NCBI GenBank assembly: GCA_023404095.1
Contig: JAEYDD010000075.1
Span: forward strand, 248,001-312,000
Direction of reading: 5' to 3'
Length of the DNA: 64,000 nt
Origin: Pseudomonadota bacterium
GTDB lineage: Bacteria; Pseudomonadota; Alphaproteobacteria; Rhizobiales; Rhizobiaceae
In this document: positions 17,896 to 25,884 of the stretch, piece by piece
Layout of the letters: the number at the start of each line of letters is the position of its first letter
How positions within the stretch are numbered: the first letter of the stretch is position 1
The notes under the pieces: model-generated
Told to the model about the DNA's origin: nothing
The model's input: the letters and a program-made list of their open reading frames with translations, nothing else
Database searches by the model: none
Position numbers and translations under genes: made by a program

Positions 17896-19176
17896 TTATT
17901 GGAAGACGGCGTTAGGATTGTCCAGGCTGTCGGAACCTTCAAGCTCAATCTGGCCGAGGTCCAGCGCCGAGATCACGCGCTCGATCGTCTTCGTCTGGTT
18001 CACGAGACCGTCGATGGCGGCCTGCACGACGGCGTTGCCTTCCGCGTTGCCCTCGCCGATCATCTGGTCGTAGGCCTCGACTGTCTCGGCCCGCTTCACC
18101 ATCGCCTGCATCGCGGCAATCGTCGTGTCGAGTTGCGCCTTCATTTCCTTGTCGAGCGCCGGGTCCTTCGCGGCAACCAGTTCGGAGAGCGACGGACCGG
18201 TCATCTTCGTGCCGTCCGCGCGCACGTACTCGCCGGTATAGGCGCTCTGGATGCCGAGCGCGTCATAGTAGTGAGAGTTGTGCGTGTTGTCGGAGAAGCA
18301 ATCGTGCTCTTCCTCCGGATCGTGCAGCAACAGGCCGAGCTTCATCCGCTCGCCGGCGAGTTCGCCGTAGGAGAGCGATCCCATGCCGGTCAGGATGGCG
18401 CTGACGCCGCTCTTCGGATCGGCGCTGACGGCCTTGGTGGCCTCGCCCTCGGGGGCCCACTTGTCGACCATCTCCTGCAGGTCGGCGACCAGAAGCTCCG
18501 TTGCCGACCTCAGGTAGGCTGCGCGGCGGTCGCAATTGCCGCCGGTGCAATTCTTGGTGTCGAAGTCGGTTGCCGGTCGGTTGCCGGCGCCCGGGCCGTT
18601 GCCGTTCAGGTCCTGGCCCCAGAGCAGGAATTCGACGGCGTGGTAGCCGGTGGCGACGTTCGCCTCCACGCCGCCTGCTTCCTGCAGCGTGCCTGCCAGG
18701 AATTCGGGCGTCAGGTTGGTGGCGTCCACGTCCTTGCCGTCGATCTTGATCTTCGGGTTGGCGATCACGTTGGCAACGAACAGCGCGTTTTCGTCGCTCT
18801 CCGTGCCGTAGTTGGCGTCGACATAGTCGATCAGGCCTTCGTCGAGCGGCCAGGCGTTGACCTTGCCTTCCCACTCGTCGACGACGGCGTTGCCGAAGCG
18901 GTAGACTTCCGTCTGCTGATAGGGGACGCGTGCCTTGATCCAGGCCTCGCGTGCCGCCTTCAGCGTTTCGTCGGTCGGATTGGCGATCAGCGCATCGACG
19001 GCAGTCGAGAGCGCCTTGGCGGTCGAGAGGGCGTCGGAGAACTTGGCATGGGCGACATCGACATAGTGCTTGACGACGGCGGCATCGTCGGTTGCGGCAA
19101 ATGCCGGCTGGAAGGCGAACGCGGAGGTCGCCGTCAAAAGCGCCAGCGCTGCCGTGCGGAGGAAGGACGTCTTCAT
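17896..19176 (-). CDS. irpA: Imelysin-family iron-regulated protein (first copy)
   Basis: A 426-residue protein with a classical signal peptide (MKTSFLRTAALALL..., cleavage likely after FQPAFA) and an imelysin domain. The family motif GxHxxE is intact in GYHAVEFLLWGQD, the proposed metal-binding site. Two cysteine pairs (CTGGNCDRRA and HDCFSDN) could form disulphides. It is the first gene of the iron module: di-haem protein, second imelysin, corA and DUF1513 follow on the same strand. A candidate Irr box lies 157 bases upstream. IrpA-type imelysins bind iron and are induced by iron shortage in several bacteria. Confidence 0.87.
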   Translation of the reverse strand: MKTSFLRTAALALLTATSAFAFQPAFAATDDAAVVKHYVDVAHAKFSDALSTAKALSTAVDALIANPTDETLKAAREAWIKARVPYQQTEVYRFGNAVVDEWEGKVNAWPLDEGLIDYVDANYGTESDENALFVANVIANPKIKIDGKDVDATNLTPEFLAGTLQEAGGVEANVATGYHAVEFLLWGQDLNGNGPGAGNRPATDFDTKNCTGGNCDRRAAYLRSATELLVADLQEMVDKWAPEGEATKAVSADPKSGVSAILTGMGSLSYGELAGERMKLGLLLHDPEEEHDCFSDNTHNSHYYDALGIQSAYTGEYVRADGTKMTGPSLSELVAAKDPALDKEMKAQLDTTIAAMQAMVKRAETVEAYDQMIGEGNAEGNAVVQAAIDGLVNQTKTIERVISALDLGQIELEGSDSLDNPNAVFQ

Positions 19177-19332
19177 GTTGTCTCCTGGGGTCCCGTTAAA
19201 GGCCTGTTTCCTTCCCGGCGCCCCTCCCCGTGCGGGCGAACGATGTGCCGGGACCTCGCCCGTGGCCGGGCGACGGATAGTATCAGGCGGACTTCTCTTC
19301 GCTCAAAAATAAACTTGTGTCAAAGTGTATAG

Positions 19333-19349
19333 TTTAGAACAATTCAACA
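19333..19349 (-). promoter_or_regulatory. Candidate Irr box (iron control element) before the imelysin module
   Basis: TTTAGAA-CAA-TTCAACA agrees with the rhizobial Irr/ICE pattern TTTAGAA-N3-TTCTAAA in the whole left arm and 5 of 7 bases of the right arm. On the minus strand a TTGACA (complement of 19318-19323) lies just downstream, so the box would sit at the upstream edge of the promoter for the imelysin gene starting at 19176. No other gene in the gap 19177-19416 could be served. Confidence 0.45.
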
Positions 19350-19416
19350 CTCGCGCAGTGCTGCGCATGAGACGCGCAGCGCCTCATGGAACGCAATATA
19401 GATGCGGGGGAATTGT

Positions 19417-20703
19417 TCAGGCCTTGCGGCCCATGGCGCAGAAGAAGAACCCGTCCGTTTCGGTCGAGGCCGGGGTAAGGGTTACCGTCTTCATGTCGGC
19501 GGACCACGGTTGCGGCTTGTCGGTGCCGAACAGTTCTTCCCAGGCGCCCGCCGCCGACAGGATCTCGAATTCGGGATTGTCCTCGCAGAAGCTGTAGACC
19601 TGGTTTTCGTTCTCCTCAGGCAGAACCGAACACGTCACATAGACAAGCGTGCCGCCCGGACGAACGAAGGTCGCAGCACTCGCCAACGCTTCTTCCTGCT
19701 GGGCCAGTCTCTCTTCAAGATTCTTCTCGGTCAGCCGCCATTTCGTGTCCGGCCGCCGCCGCCATGTTCCGGTGCCGGTGCAGGGCGCATCGACAAGAAC
19801 ACGGTCGAAGCGTTCGGCAAAGGGCGCGAGCGAGGACAGGTCCTCGTGAACCTGGACGTTGCGGGTGCCGGCGCGCTTCAGCCGCTCGATGATCGGCGCC
19901 AGTCGCTTGCGGTCGGCGTCGTAGGCATGCACCTGGCCCTTGTTGTTCATCGCCGCCGACATGGCGAGCGTCTTGCCGCCACCGCCGGCGCAATAGTCCA
20001 GCACCTGTTCGCCTTCCTGCGCGAAGACGAGATCGGCGACGATCTGCGAGCCCTCGTCCTGCACCTCGAACCAGCCCTTCTGGAAGGATAGCTCGGCGGT
20101 GACGTTCGGCAGTCTCGACGGGCCTTCGCCGGCCGGGATGCGGATTCCGTGGCGTGCAATCCTGGCAGGCTCCGCCCCGCTCCGCTCTAGTGCCTTCAGC
20201 ACTTTCTCGCGTGTGGCCTTCAAGGTGTTGACGCGCAGATCGAGGGTCGGGCGCCCGGTCAGGGCCTTCGCCTCTTCGAGCCAGTCCTCGGAGAAGTTCT
20301 CCTCGAACGAGGGCTGGACCCATTCCGGAATATCACCCTGCACGTGCAGCGGCGCATCCGCAAGCCGCCGGGCCGCAAAGGCCTTCAGCCGGTCGGCGGG
20401 AAGTTCGGGGGCGAACTTGTCGCCCTCCAGTTCACGCGCAAGGCTTTCGGCCGTCAGGCCCCATTGCCGCAGCATCACGCCGAGGCCGAGCGAGGCAGCG
20501 CTGTCGTCATCCATCAGGTAGGCGTGCGACAGCTTCATCCGCAGGGCGTCGTAGACGATGTTGCCGATAGCCGCCCGATCGCCAGAGCCGGCGAAACGAT
20601 GGGCTAGGCCCCAGTCCTTCAGCGCATCGGCGACCGGACGCTTGCGCGCCTCGATATCCGCCAAAACCTCGATGGCTCCCGAAAGCCGCCCGCCCAATCG
20701 CAT
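19417..20703 (-). CDS. rsmB: RsmB/NOP-family rRNA (cytosine-C5) methyltransferase
   Basis: A 428-residue protein with an N-terminal NusB-like helical region and a C-terminal Rossmann methyltransferase domain. The SAM loop is CAGGGGKTLAMSA, the first conserved cysteine block is DAPCTGTGTWRRRPD, and the catalytic cysteine is in YVTCSVLPEEN. It should methylate C967 of 16S rRNA (E. coli numbering) if it is the true RsmB; alphaproteobacteria have several NOP-family paralogues, so the exact site is inferred. It is alone on this strand between the imelysin module and rlpA. Confidence 0.85.
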   Translation of the reverse strand: MRLGGRLSGAIEVLADIEARKRPVADALKDWGLAHRFAGSGDRAAIGNIVYDALRMKLSHAYLMDDDSAASLGLGVMLRQWGLTAESLARELEGDKFAPELPADRLKAFAARRLADAPLHVQGDIPEWVQPSFEENFSEDWLEEAKALTGRPTLDLRVNTLKATREKVLKALERSGAEPARIARHGIRIPAGEGPSRLPNVTAELSFQKGWFEVQDEGSQIVADLVFAQEGEQVLDYCAGGGGKTLAMSAAMNNKGQVHAYDADRKRLAPIIERLKRAGTRNVQVHEDLSSLAPFAERFDRVLVDAPCTGTGTWRRRPDTKWRLTEKNLEERLAQQEEALASAATFVRPGGTLVYVTCSVLPEENENQVYSFCEDNPEFEILSAAGAWEELFGTDKPQPWSADMKTVTLTPASTETDGFFFCAMGRKA

Positions 20704-20868
20704 TGCTCAACTCCGTTTTGCCGCCGTGGTAGCGGCGAAGCGCGGCGAGAGCAAGCCGTGGGCGCCGAATTGTCTCGGGGCCGGTCTTTTACGGCATAGC
20801 CCGCCCAGGTGCGCGGACACGCCGTCATTCAGTCGACAGGACCGCCGGAGGCGAAGGCGGTTCTTCCG

Positions 20869-21234
20869 TCAGCTTGCGCTGACGATCTGATAACAGACGC
20901 TTGCATGCCCCGCGCCGATCATGCCGATCTGCGAGGCGGCTGCCTTGGAAAGATCGAGGACCCGGCCGCGTATGAAAGGACCACGGTCGTTGATGCGAAC
21001 GACGACGCTGCGGCCATTTTTTGCATTGGTGACCTTGACCTTCGTGCCGAAGCGCAGGGTCTTATGGGCGGCGGTAAGCTTGGCTGGGTTCATGCGCTCG
21101 CCGGACGCAGTCTTCGAGGTGAGCGCGTACCAGGATGCACGGCCACAGCCGGCGGCCTCGGCAGTGGATGCGAAGGTAACGGGCGCAGCGATAATCAATG
21201 CGGCGAGTGCCACAGTAGAGGACTTGATAGACAT
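20869..21234 (-). CDS. rlpA: RlpA-like septal/DPBB-domain protein
   Basis: A 121-residue secreted protein: signal peptide (about 1-27, ending TAEA) and one double-psi beta-barrel domain. GCGRASWYALTSKTASGERM and VRINDRGPFIRGRVLDLSKAAA are the RlpA blocks, with the aspartate of NDRGP in the lytic transglycosylase active site. It lacks the SPOR domain of longer RlpA proteins, so it would not be targeted to septal glycan by that route. Possible peptidoglycan glycosidase or structural role. Confidence 0.87.
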   Translation of the reverse strand: MSIKSSTVALAALIIAAPVTFASTAEAAGCGRASWYALTSKTASGERMNPAKLTAAHKTLRFGTKVKVTNAKNGRSVVVRINDRGPFIRGRVLDLSKAAASQIGMIGAGHASVCYQIVSAS

Positions 21235-21619
21235 GTTGACCCCTCAGTGCTCGTGTCCAGTATCTTCTGACAGGTCTGTCTATTGGGGCGAAAAATGGCG
21301 AAAAATGGCCTCGGCCGGCCCGGACTACTTGTCGGTGATCTTCAAGAGAATTTGCATAGAATGCTGTCTATCCTTCCGGATTTCGACAACGGTTTCTAAA
21401 ATGCCTTTAGAATCAGTGCGAATCTCGAAGTGTTGACAAAAGTGGAATTTCCTGTCGACCGGTTCCGGGAAAACTGGAAAAAAGTTGCACATAAGCCGAA
21501 TTTGGTACGCCAATCCGAATCTTTTTTCTGTCTGCCTCTATCTTTGGTTGCAAGAAAGAGGCCAAACTTGGGCGCGTCGGCGCACTTTACGGTAACCTTC
21601 CGTTAACAATGTCGTTGGT
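21235..21619. other. Gene-free region with a perfect TTCTAAA/TTTAGAA palindrome
   Basis: This 385-base stretch upstream of rlpA contains no convincing gene. It holds a perfect inverted repeat at 21394-21412, TTCTAAA-ATGCC-TTTAGAA, about 160 bases before the rlpA start. A short direct repeat GCGAAAAATGG lies around 21286-21308. The segment 21500-21620 is relatively AT-rich. The palindrome has the same arms as an Irr box but in the opposite order, so I do not call it one. Confidence 0.4.
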
Positions 21620-22492
21620 TTAGCCACGCCAGCTGTCGTCCGCCCGCATCTGGGCAAGCGACATGCGGTAGTCGGGGTAGCGGAAGTTGAAGCCGAGTGC
21701 GCGTATCCTGGCATTGGAGACGCGCTTGTTCTCGCCGTAGAAGGAGCGCGCCATGGGCGAAAGCTCGGCCGTCTCGAAGGGAATCTCGGGGGGGATTTCC
21801 ACGCCCAGCAGGCGCGCGGCTTCCGCCACTACGTCCTGCGGCGGCCCGGGCTCGTCGTCGGTGATGTTGAACACGCCGGACTGACCGCGTTCGGCCAGGA
21901 ACAATGCCGCCGCGCCGATGTCTTCCACGCGGATGCGGTTGAACACCTGATCCTTCTTCACCAGCCGCCGCGCCGTGCCCTCCGCCACGTTGCGAAGCGC
22001 GTTTCGCCCGGGGCCGTAGATGCCGGCAAGTCGCAGGATCGCGACGGGGACGCCGCTTGCCTGCGAATACGCGAGCCAGCGGTTTTCGGCATCAACGCGC
22101 TCGATCGAGCGGGCGGAGACGGGGTGCAGTGGCGTCTCCTCGTCCACCCAGGCGCCCTTGTGATCGCCATAGACGCCCACGGTGGAAAGATAGCCCGCCC
22201 ATCGCAGCTGTGGCATCAACTCGCCGATCGGCGGGACGCCGCCACGAAACAGTGGATCTCCGCTCTTGCCGGGCGCTATCGACTGCACGAGGTGGGTCGT
22301 CTTGCCCATGACCTCGAGGAGCGTGTCGGAGATCGTCTCGCCGTCATAGACGATGGCGTCCATTCCCAGCGCGGCGAGAGTATCTGCTTTCTCCATTGAG
22401 CGTGTCGTGCCGGCGGCCGCATATCCAGCCGCCCTGAACGCCTGCGCGATCGCACGGCCGGAGAAGCCTGCTCCTAACACCAGAAGACGCAT
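21620..22492 (-). CDS. NAD(P)-dependent SDR/epimerase-like protein
   Basis: A 290-residue extended SDR (YeeZ-like). The dinucleotide loop LGAGFSGRAIAQAF opens the protein, and a later segment LSTVGVYGDHKGAWVDEETPL carries the SxxxYGD active-site region. Its ATG lies 2 bases after the queG stop codon, so it is probably read from the same transcript (GST-queG-SDR). Substrate unknown. Confidence 0.8.
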   Translation of the reverse strand: MRLLVLGAGFSGRAIAQAFRAAGYAAAGTTRSMEKADTLAALGMDAIVYDGETISDTLLEVMGKTTHLVQSIAPGKSGDPLFRGGVPPIGELMPQLRWAGYLSTVGVYGDHKGAWVDEETPLHPVSARSIERVDAENRWLAYSQASGVPVAILRLAGIYGPGRNALRNVAEGTARRLVKKDQVFNRIRVEDIGAAALFLAERGQSGVFNITDDEPGPPQDVVAEAARLLGVEIPPEIPFETAELSPMARSFYGENKRVSNARIRALGFNFRYPDYRMSLAQMRADDSWRG

Positions 22493-22494
22493 GA

Positions 22495-23655
22495 TCAGAC
22501 CTCCGTCGCTGCCTCGTATTCCGCCCGCACCTCCGGGTCGGCCTCTTCGGCTGCCTTTCTAGCAAACTTCTGGAAATTCTCTCTACCCAGCAATTGCCGT
22601 AGCGCCCAGACGGCCATGCCGCGCACGGTGGGGGAGGGGTCGCTTGCCAATAACTCGCAGATCGGCGCGAGCGTGGCATCACCGCTATTGCCTGCCGCGA
22701 TCAGCACATTGCGCACGAAGCGGGCGCGGCCGATGCGCTTGACGGGAGATCCGGAAAAGCGCGTCCGGAACGCCGCATCGTCGAGCGTCAGAAGCTCGGC
22801 AAGTTTTGGCGCGCGCAGGTCGTCGCGCGCGTGAAACTTCATTTCCGCCGCAAGGGCCGCGAATTTGTTCCAGGGGCAGGCGGCGAGACAATCGTCGCAT
22901 CCGTAGATGCGGTTGCCGAGCAGGGGGCGCAGTTCGCGCTCGATCGTCCCCTTGTGCTCGATGGTCAGGTAGGAGATGCAGCGGCGGGCGTCGATCCTGT
23001 AGGGTGCGGGAAAGGCGCCTGTCGGACAGGCATCCAGGCATGCCCGGCAGGAGCCGCAATGGTCGCGCTCGGGGCCGTCGGCTGCAAGGTCCGCGGTAGT
23101 GAACATGCTGCCGAGGAAGAGCCAGGAGCCGAATTCTCGGCTGACGAGGTTCGTGTGCTTGCCCTGCCAGCCAAGCCCTGCCTGCATGGCAAGCGGCTTT
23201 TCCATCACAGGCGCGGTATCGACGAACACCTTCACGTCCTCGCCGGCGCGTGCGGCAAAGCGGGTGGCAACTTCTTTGAGCTTGCCCTTGATGACGTCGT
23301 GATAGTCCCGGTTCTTGGCATATACCGAGATTGCCGCGCTGTCCTTGATGGCCAGCACGTTGCGCGGGTCTTCGTCGGGGCCGTAGTTCATCCCGAACAG
23401 GACGACCGACCGCACCTCGCTCCAGAGCACGCGGGGATCGGCGCGGCGATCACGCGTCTCCGCCATCCACTCCATCGTGCCGTGATAGCCTGCGGCGAGA
23501 AAGGCATCGAGGCGGGCAGGCGCGTCGGGGATCGAATCCGGCCGTGCCACGCGACAGACGTCAAACCCCTTGTCGGCCGCCTCGGCAAGGAGGAAGGCCT
23601 TGAGCTTTTCCCGTTGCCGCTCGATCCGGTCCGCGCTGGTTGCCGCGCCGGCCAT
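22495..23655 (-). CDS. queG: Epoxyqueuosine reductase
   Basis: A 386-residue QueG that reduces epoxyqueuosine to queuosine at the wobble position of tRNAs with GUN anticodons, using a cobalamin cofactor. The N-terminal cobalamin-binding part is followed by a ferredoxin-like segment with two [4Fe-4S] clusters: CGSCRACLDACPTGAF and CDDCLAACPWNKFA. The C-terminus holds a HEAT-like repeat (MAVWALRQLLG). It is the middle of a three-gene strand: a GST gene ends 13 bases upstream and the SDR gene follows 2 bases downstream. Confidence 0.94.
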   Translation of the reverse strand: MAGAATSADRIERQREKLKAFLLAEAADKGFDVCRVARPDSIPDAPARLDAFLAAGYHGTMEWMAETRDRRADPRVLWSEVRSVVLFGMNYGPDEDPRNVLAIKDSAAISVYAKNRDYHDVIKGKLKEVATRFAARAGEDVKVFVDTAPVMEKPLAMQAGLGWQGKHTNLVSREFGSWLFLGSMFTTADLAADGPERDHCGSCRACLDACPTGAFPAPYRIDARRCISYLTIEHKGTIERELRPLLGNRIYGCDDCLAACPWNKFAALAAEMKFHARDDLRAPKLAELLTLDDAAFRTRFSGSPVKRIGRARFVRNVLIAAGNSGDATLAPICELLASDPSPTVRGMAVWALRQLLGRENFQKFARKAAEEADPEVRAEYEAATEV

Positions 23656-23668
23656 GGCTATCGTCGCC

Positions 23669-24361
23669 CTAGAAATCGAGGTCCGCGTAGTGCGAGACCG
23701 GGGTTACGCCGCGCACACGCTCGGCAAGCAGCGGCCGGAACGACGGGCGCGACTTGATGCGCTGGTACCAGTCCTTTGCCTGCGGTGCATCCTGCCAGTT
23801 GATCTCGCCCATATAGTCGAGCACCGAGACAGCCGCGGCGGCCGCAAGATCGGCATAGCTCAGCCGGTCGCCGGCGAGATAGGTGCGCGAACCGGCAAGC
23901 CAGGACAGATATTTCATGTGCTGGCGGACGTTGGCGCGCGAATTGCGCAGGATCTTGCTGTCCGGCGGTCCGCCGCCCTGGTCGGGCGTCATCTGCAGCT
24001 TGAAGATCCGCTCACGCACGAGCGGACGGGTGACATCCTGCTCCATCTTCTGCAGGAACCATTCCACCAGGCGGCGGATCTCGGCCCGCTGGAAGGGGTC
24101 TTCCGCCAGAAGCCGCCGGTCGCGCTTCAAGACGCCGTGCGTCTCGTCCACGTACTCGGAAATGACCGTGGCGCCACATAGCGCGCGCATGCTGTCGTCG
24201 ACATAGACGGGCAGCGTCCCCGCCGGGTTCAAAGTCAGAAAGTCGCGCCGGTTTTCCCAGGGCTGCTCCTCGGCGAGATCGGTCTGATAGCCGTATTCGG
24301 TCAGAACCAGCCTGATGAAACGGGAGGAGGAAGACATCGGGTGATGATAGAGGGTCGGCAT
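23669..24361 (-). CDS. Glutathione S-transferase family protein
   Basis: A 230-residue GST: an N-terminal thioredoxin-like domain (MPTLYHHPMSSSSRFIRLVL, then NPAGTLPVYVDD with the cis-proline) and a C-terminal helical domain ending in the N-capping segment LSYADLAAAAAVSVLDY. It probably conjugates or reduces electrophiles with glutathione. It opens the group leading into queG and is divergent from uppP. Confidence 0.87.
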   Translation of the reverse strand: MPTLYHHPMSSSSRFIRLVLTEYGYQTDLAEEQPWENRRDFLTLNPAGTLPVYVDDSMRALCGATVISEYVDETHGVLKRDRRLLAEDPFQRAEIRRLVEWFLQKMEQDVTRPLVRERIFKLQMTPDQGGGPPDSKILRNSRANVRQHMKYLSWLAGSRTYLAGDRLSYADLAAAAAVSVLDYMGEINWQDAPQAKDWYQRIKSRPSFRPLLAERVRGVTPVSHYADLDF

Positions 24362-24530
24362 AAGGCTTTTCTTTTGATGATCGTCGGAGGAAGTGGACCG
24401 GCCATCGGCCGGGAAATGCGATTGCGCTGTTCACGACTCCTGACACAAAGCTATAGGAAGATGACAACGCAAACACAAGCGAATCAGTTTTTGATGATCG
24501 CTCGCGACATCATCTCTTCAAGGATTTTCC

Positions 24531-25337
24531 ATGGCCGACCAGTCGATTGTCAGCGCCCTCGTTCTCGGAGTGATCGAAGGCCTGACAGAGTTCATACCCG
24601 TGTCTTCGACAGCCCACGTCCTGCTCGCAGGCCACTTCATGGGCTTCAAGTCCCCGGGGAACACCTTCGCCGTCCTGATCCAGCTCGGCGCTATCCTGGC
24701 GATCCTTGCCGTCTATGCGGCCAAACTCATCCACATCGCATTGGCCCTGCCGACCAGCGCGGAGGCGAGGCGCTTCGTCTTCTGCGTCCTGCTGGCCTTC
24801 CTGCCGGCCGCGGTCATCGGTGTCTTTGCCCATGATTTCATCAAGACGGTGCTGTTCGAGACGCCGCAGCTCATCTGCATCGTGCTGATCCTCGGCGGTA
24901 TCGTGCTCTACATCATCGATCGGTTGCCGCTGAAGCCGCGCTACAAGGACGTGATGGACTATCCGCCGTCGCTGGCCCTCAAGATAGGTTTCTTCCAGTG
25001 CCTCGCCATGATACCCGGCACCTCGCGTTCCGGCGCCACGATCGCAGGTGCCCTCCTGATGGGTGCCGACAAGCGCTCGGCTGCGGAATTCTCGTTCTTC
25101 CTCGCCATGCCGACGATGCTCGGCGCATTCACGCTCGACCTTTACAAGAACCGCGGCGCACTGAGCTTCGATGACGGCATGCTGATCGTCATCGGCTTCG
25201 TTGCCGCATTCTTCTCAGCGCTGCTTGTCGTCCGCTCGCTGCTGGACTTCGTCTCGCGCCGCGGCTTTGCGCCCTTTGCGATCTGGCGGATCGTCATCGG
25301 TGTCGCCGGCCTGATCGGTCTGTCGCTCTGGGGATAG
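24531..25337 (+). CDS. uppP: Undecaprenyl-diphosphate phosphatase
   Basis: A 268-residue polytopic inner membrane protein (BacA/UppP). The catalytic glutamates and serine are in EGLTEFIPVSSTAH, and the second motif PGTSRSGATIAGALLMG supplies the arginine. It removes one phosphate from undecaprenyl diphosphate, recycling the lipid carrier for peptidoglycan and surface polysaccharides; overexpression is known to give bacitracin resistance. Length and topology are standard. A hairpin terminator follows. Confidence 0.96.
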   Translation: MADQSIVSALVLGVIEGLTEFIPVSSTAHVLLAGHFMGFKSPGNTFAVLIQLGAILAILAVYAAKLIHIALALPTSAEARRFVFCVLLAFLPAAVIGVFAHDFIKTVLFETPQLICIVLILGGIVLYIIDRLPLKPRYKDVMDYPPSLALKIGFFQCLAMIPGTSRSGATIAGALLMGADKRSAAEFSFFLAMPTMLGAFTLDLYKNRGALSFDDGMLIVIGFVAAFFSALLVVRSLLDFVSRRGFAPFAIWRIVIGVAGLIGLSLWG

Positions 25338-25398
25338 GGAGATTTCGCGAACCCGATCGGTTCGCGCCGATGCATGCGCCTTCGGGCGCAGATATCAA

Positions 25399-25426
25399 GG
25401 GTCGGGCGTTGTCGTCCGGCCCTTTT
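25399..25426 (+). terminator. Intrinsic terminator after uppP
   Basis: GGGTCGG (25399-25405) pairs with CCGGCCC (25416-25422) through one U-G wobble, and TTTT follows directly. An extra tight hairpin TGCGCC-TTCG-GGCGCA lies just before it at 25375-25390. Confidence 0.55.
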
Positions 25427-25430
25427 ACGT

Positions 25431-25583
25431 TCAGCGCTTGATCGACGAGGTCGTGCAGGGGTCGACGCCATAGGCCGGGGCGCAGCCGTGCTTGCCGGCG
25501 GCAACGGTGCTCGGTGCCATGAAGGAGCCCGCCAGGATCACCAGCGCCGCGCAGCCGAAGAAAAGTGCAATTGCCTTGCCCAT
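25431..25583 (-). CDS. Small secreted protein of 50 residues, unknown function
   Basis: A short frame, ATG at 25583 to TGA at 25431, encodes 50 residues. It starts MGKAIALFFGCAALVILAGS, a lysine followed by a hydrophobic helix and small residues that read as a signal peptide or membrane anchor (possible cleavage after TVAAG or AGS), then a short exposed tail KHGCAPAYGVDPCTTSSIKR with two cysteines that could form a disulphide. AAGGA lies about 10 bases upstream of the ATG. The organised architecture suggests a real gene, but I do not recognise a family. It converges on uppP. Confidence 0.55.
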   Translation of the reverse strand: MGKAIALFFGCAALVILAGSFMAPSTVAAGKHGCAPAYGVDPCTTSSIKR

Positions 25584-25815
25584 GTCGAAGAAGTCCTTGA
25601 GGAAAGATGTACGCGGGTCTCGCCGGTCTGGCCCCTTGCGCGAGGCGGTGTGTATTCGCCGCCCCGCAAAACATCAATAACCGAACATGTTGAATGCCAC
25701 GTAAATGCTGTGCTGATTTTCGACAGTGCGGCACAACTGCAACGCTTGGTCCCGGCACTGCGCGCTGGCGTTCAGATCGCCTGCGTGAATGCCCCGGGAC
25801 GGCCATCGGACGCCA

Positions 25816-25844
25816 AAGGAAACGCCGCCCGGTGCTGGGCGGCG
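25816..25844 (-). terminator. Intrinsic terminator of the NDUFA9-like gene
   Basis: CGCCGCCC (25823-25830), a six-base loop and GGGCGGCG (25837-25844) form a perfect 8-pair GC stem. On the minus strand it is followed by TTTCCTTT. It lies 40 bases after the stop codon of the gene at 25885-26859. The rest of 25584-25815 shows no gene. Confidence 0.7.
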
Positions 25845-25884
25845 GCGATGATTTGCGCGATGCGCTTGATATGCGGGAGGGGCC

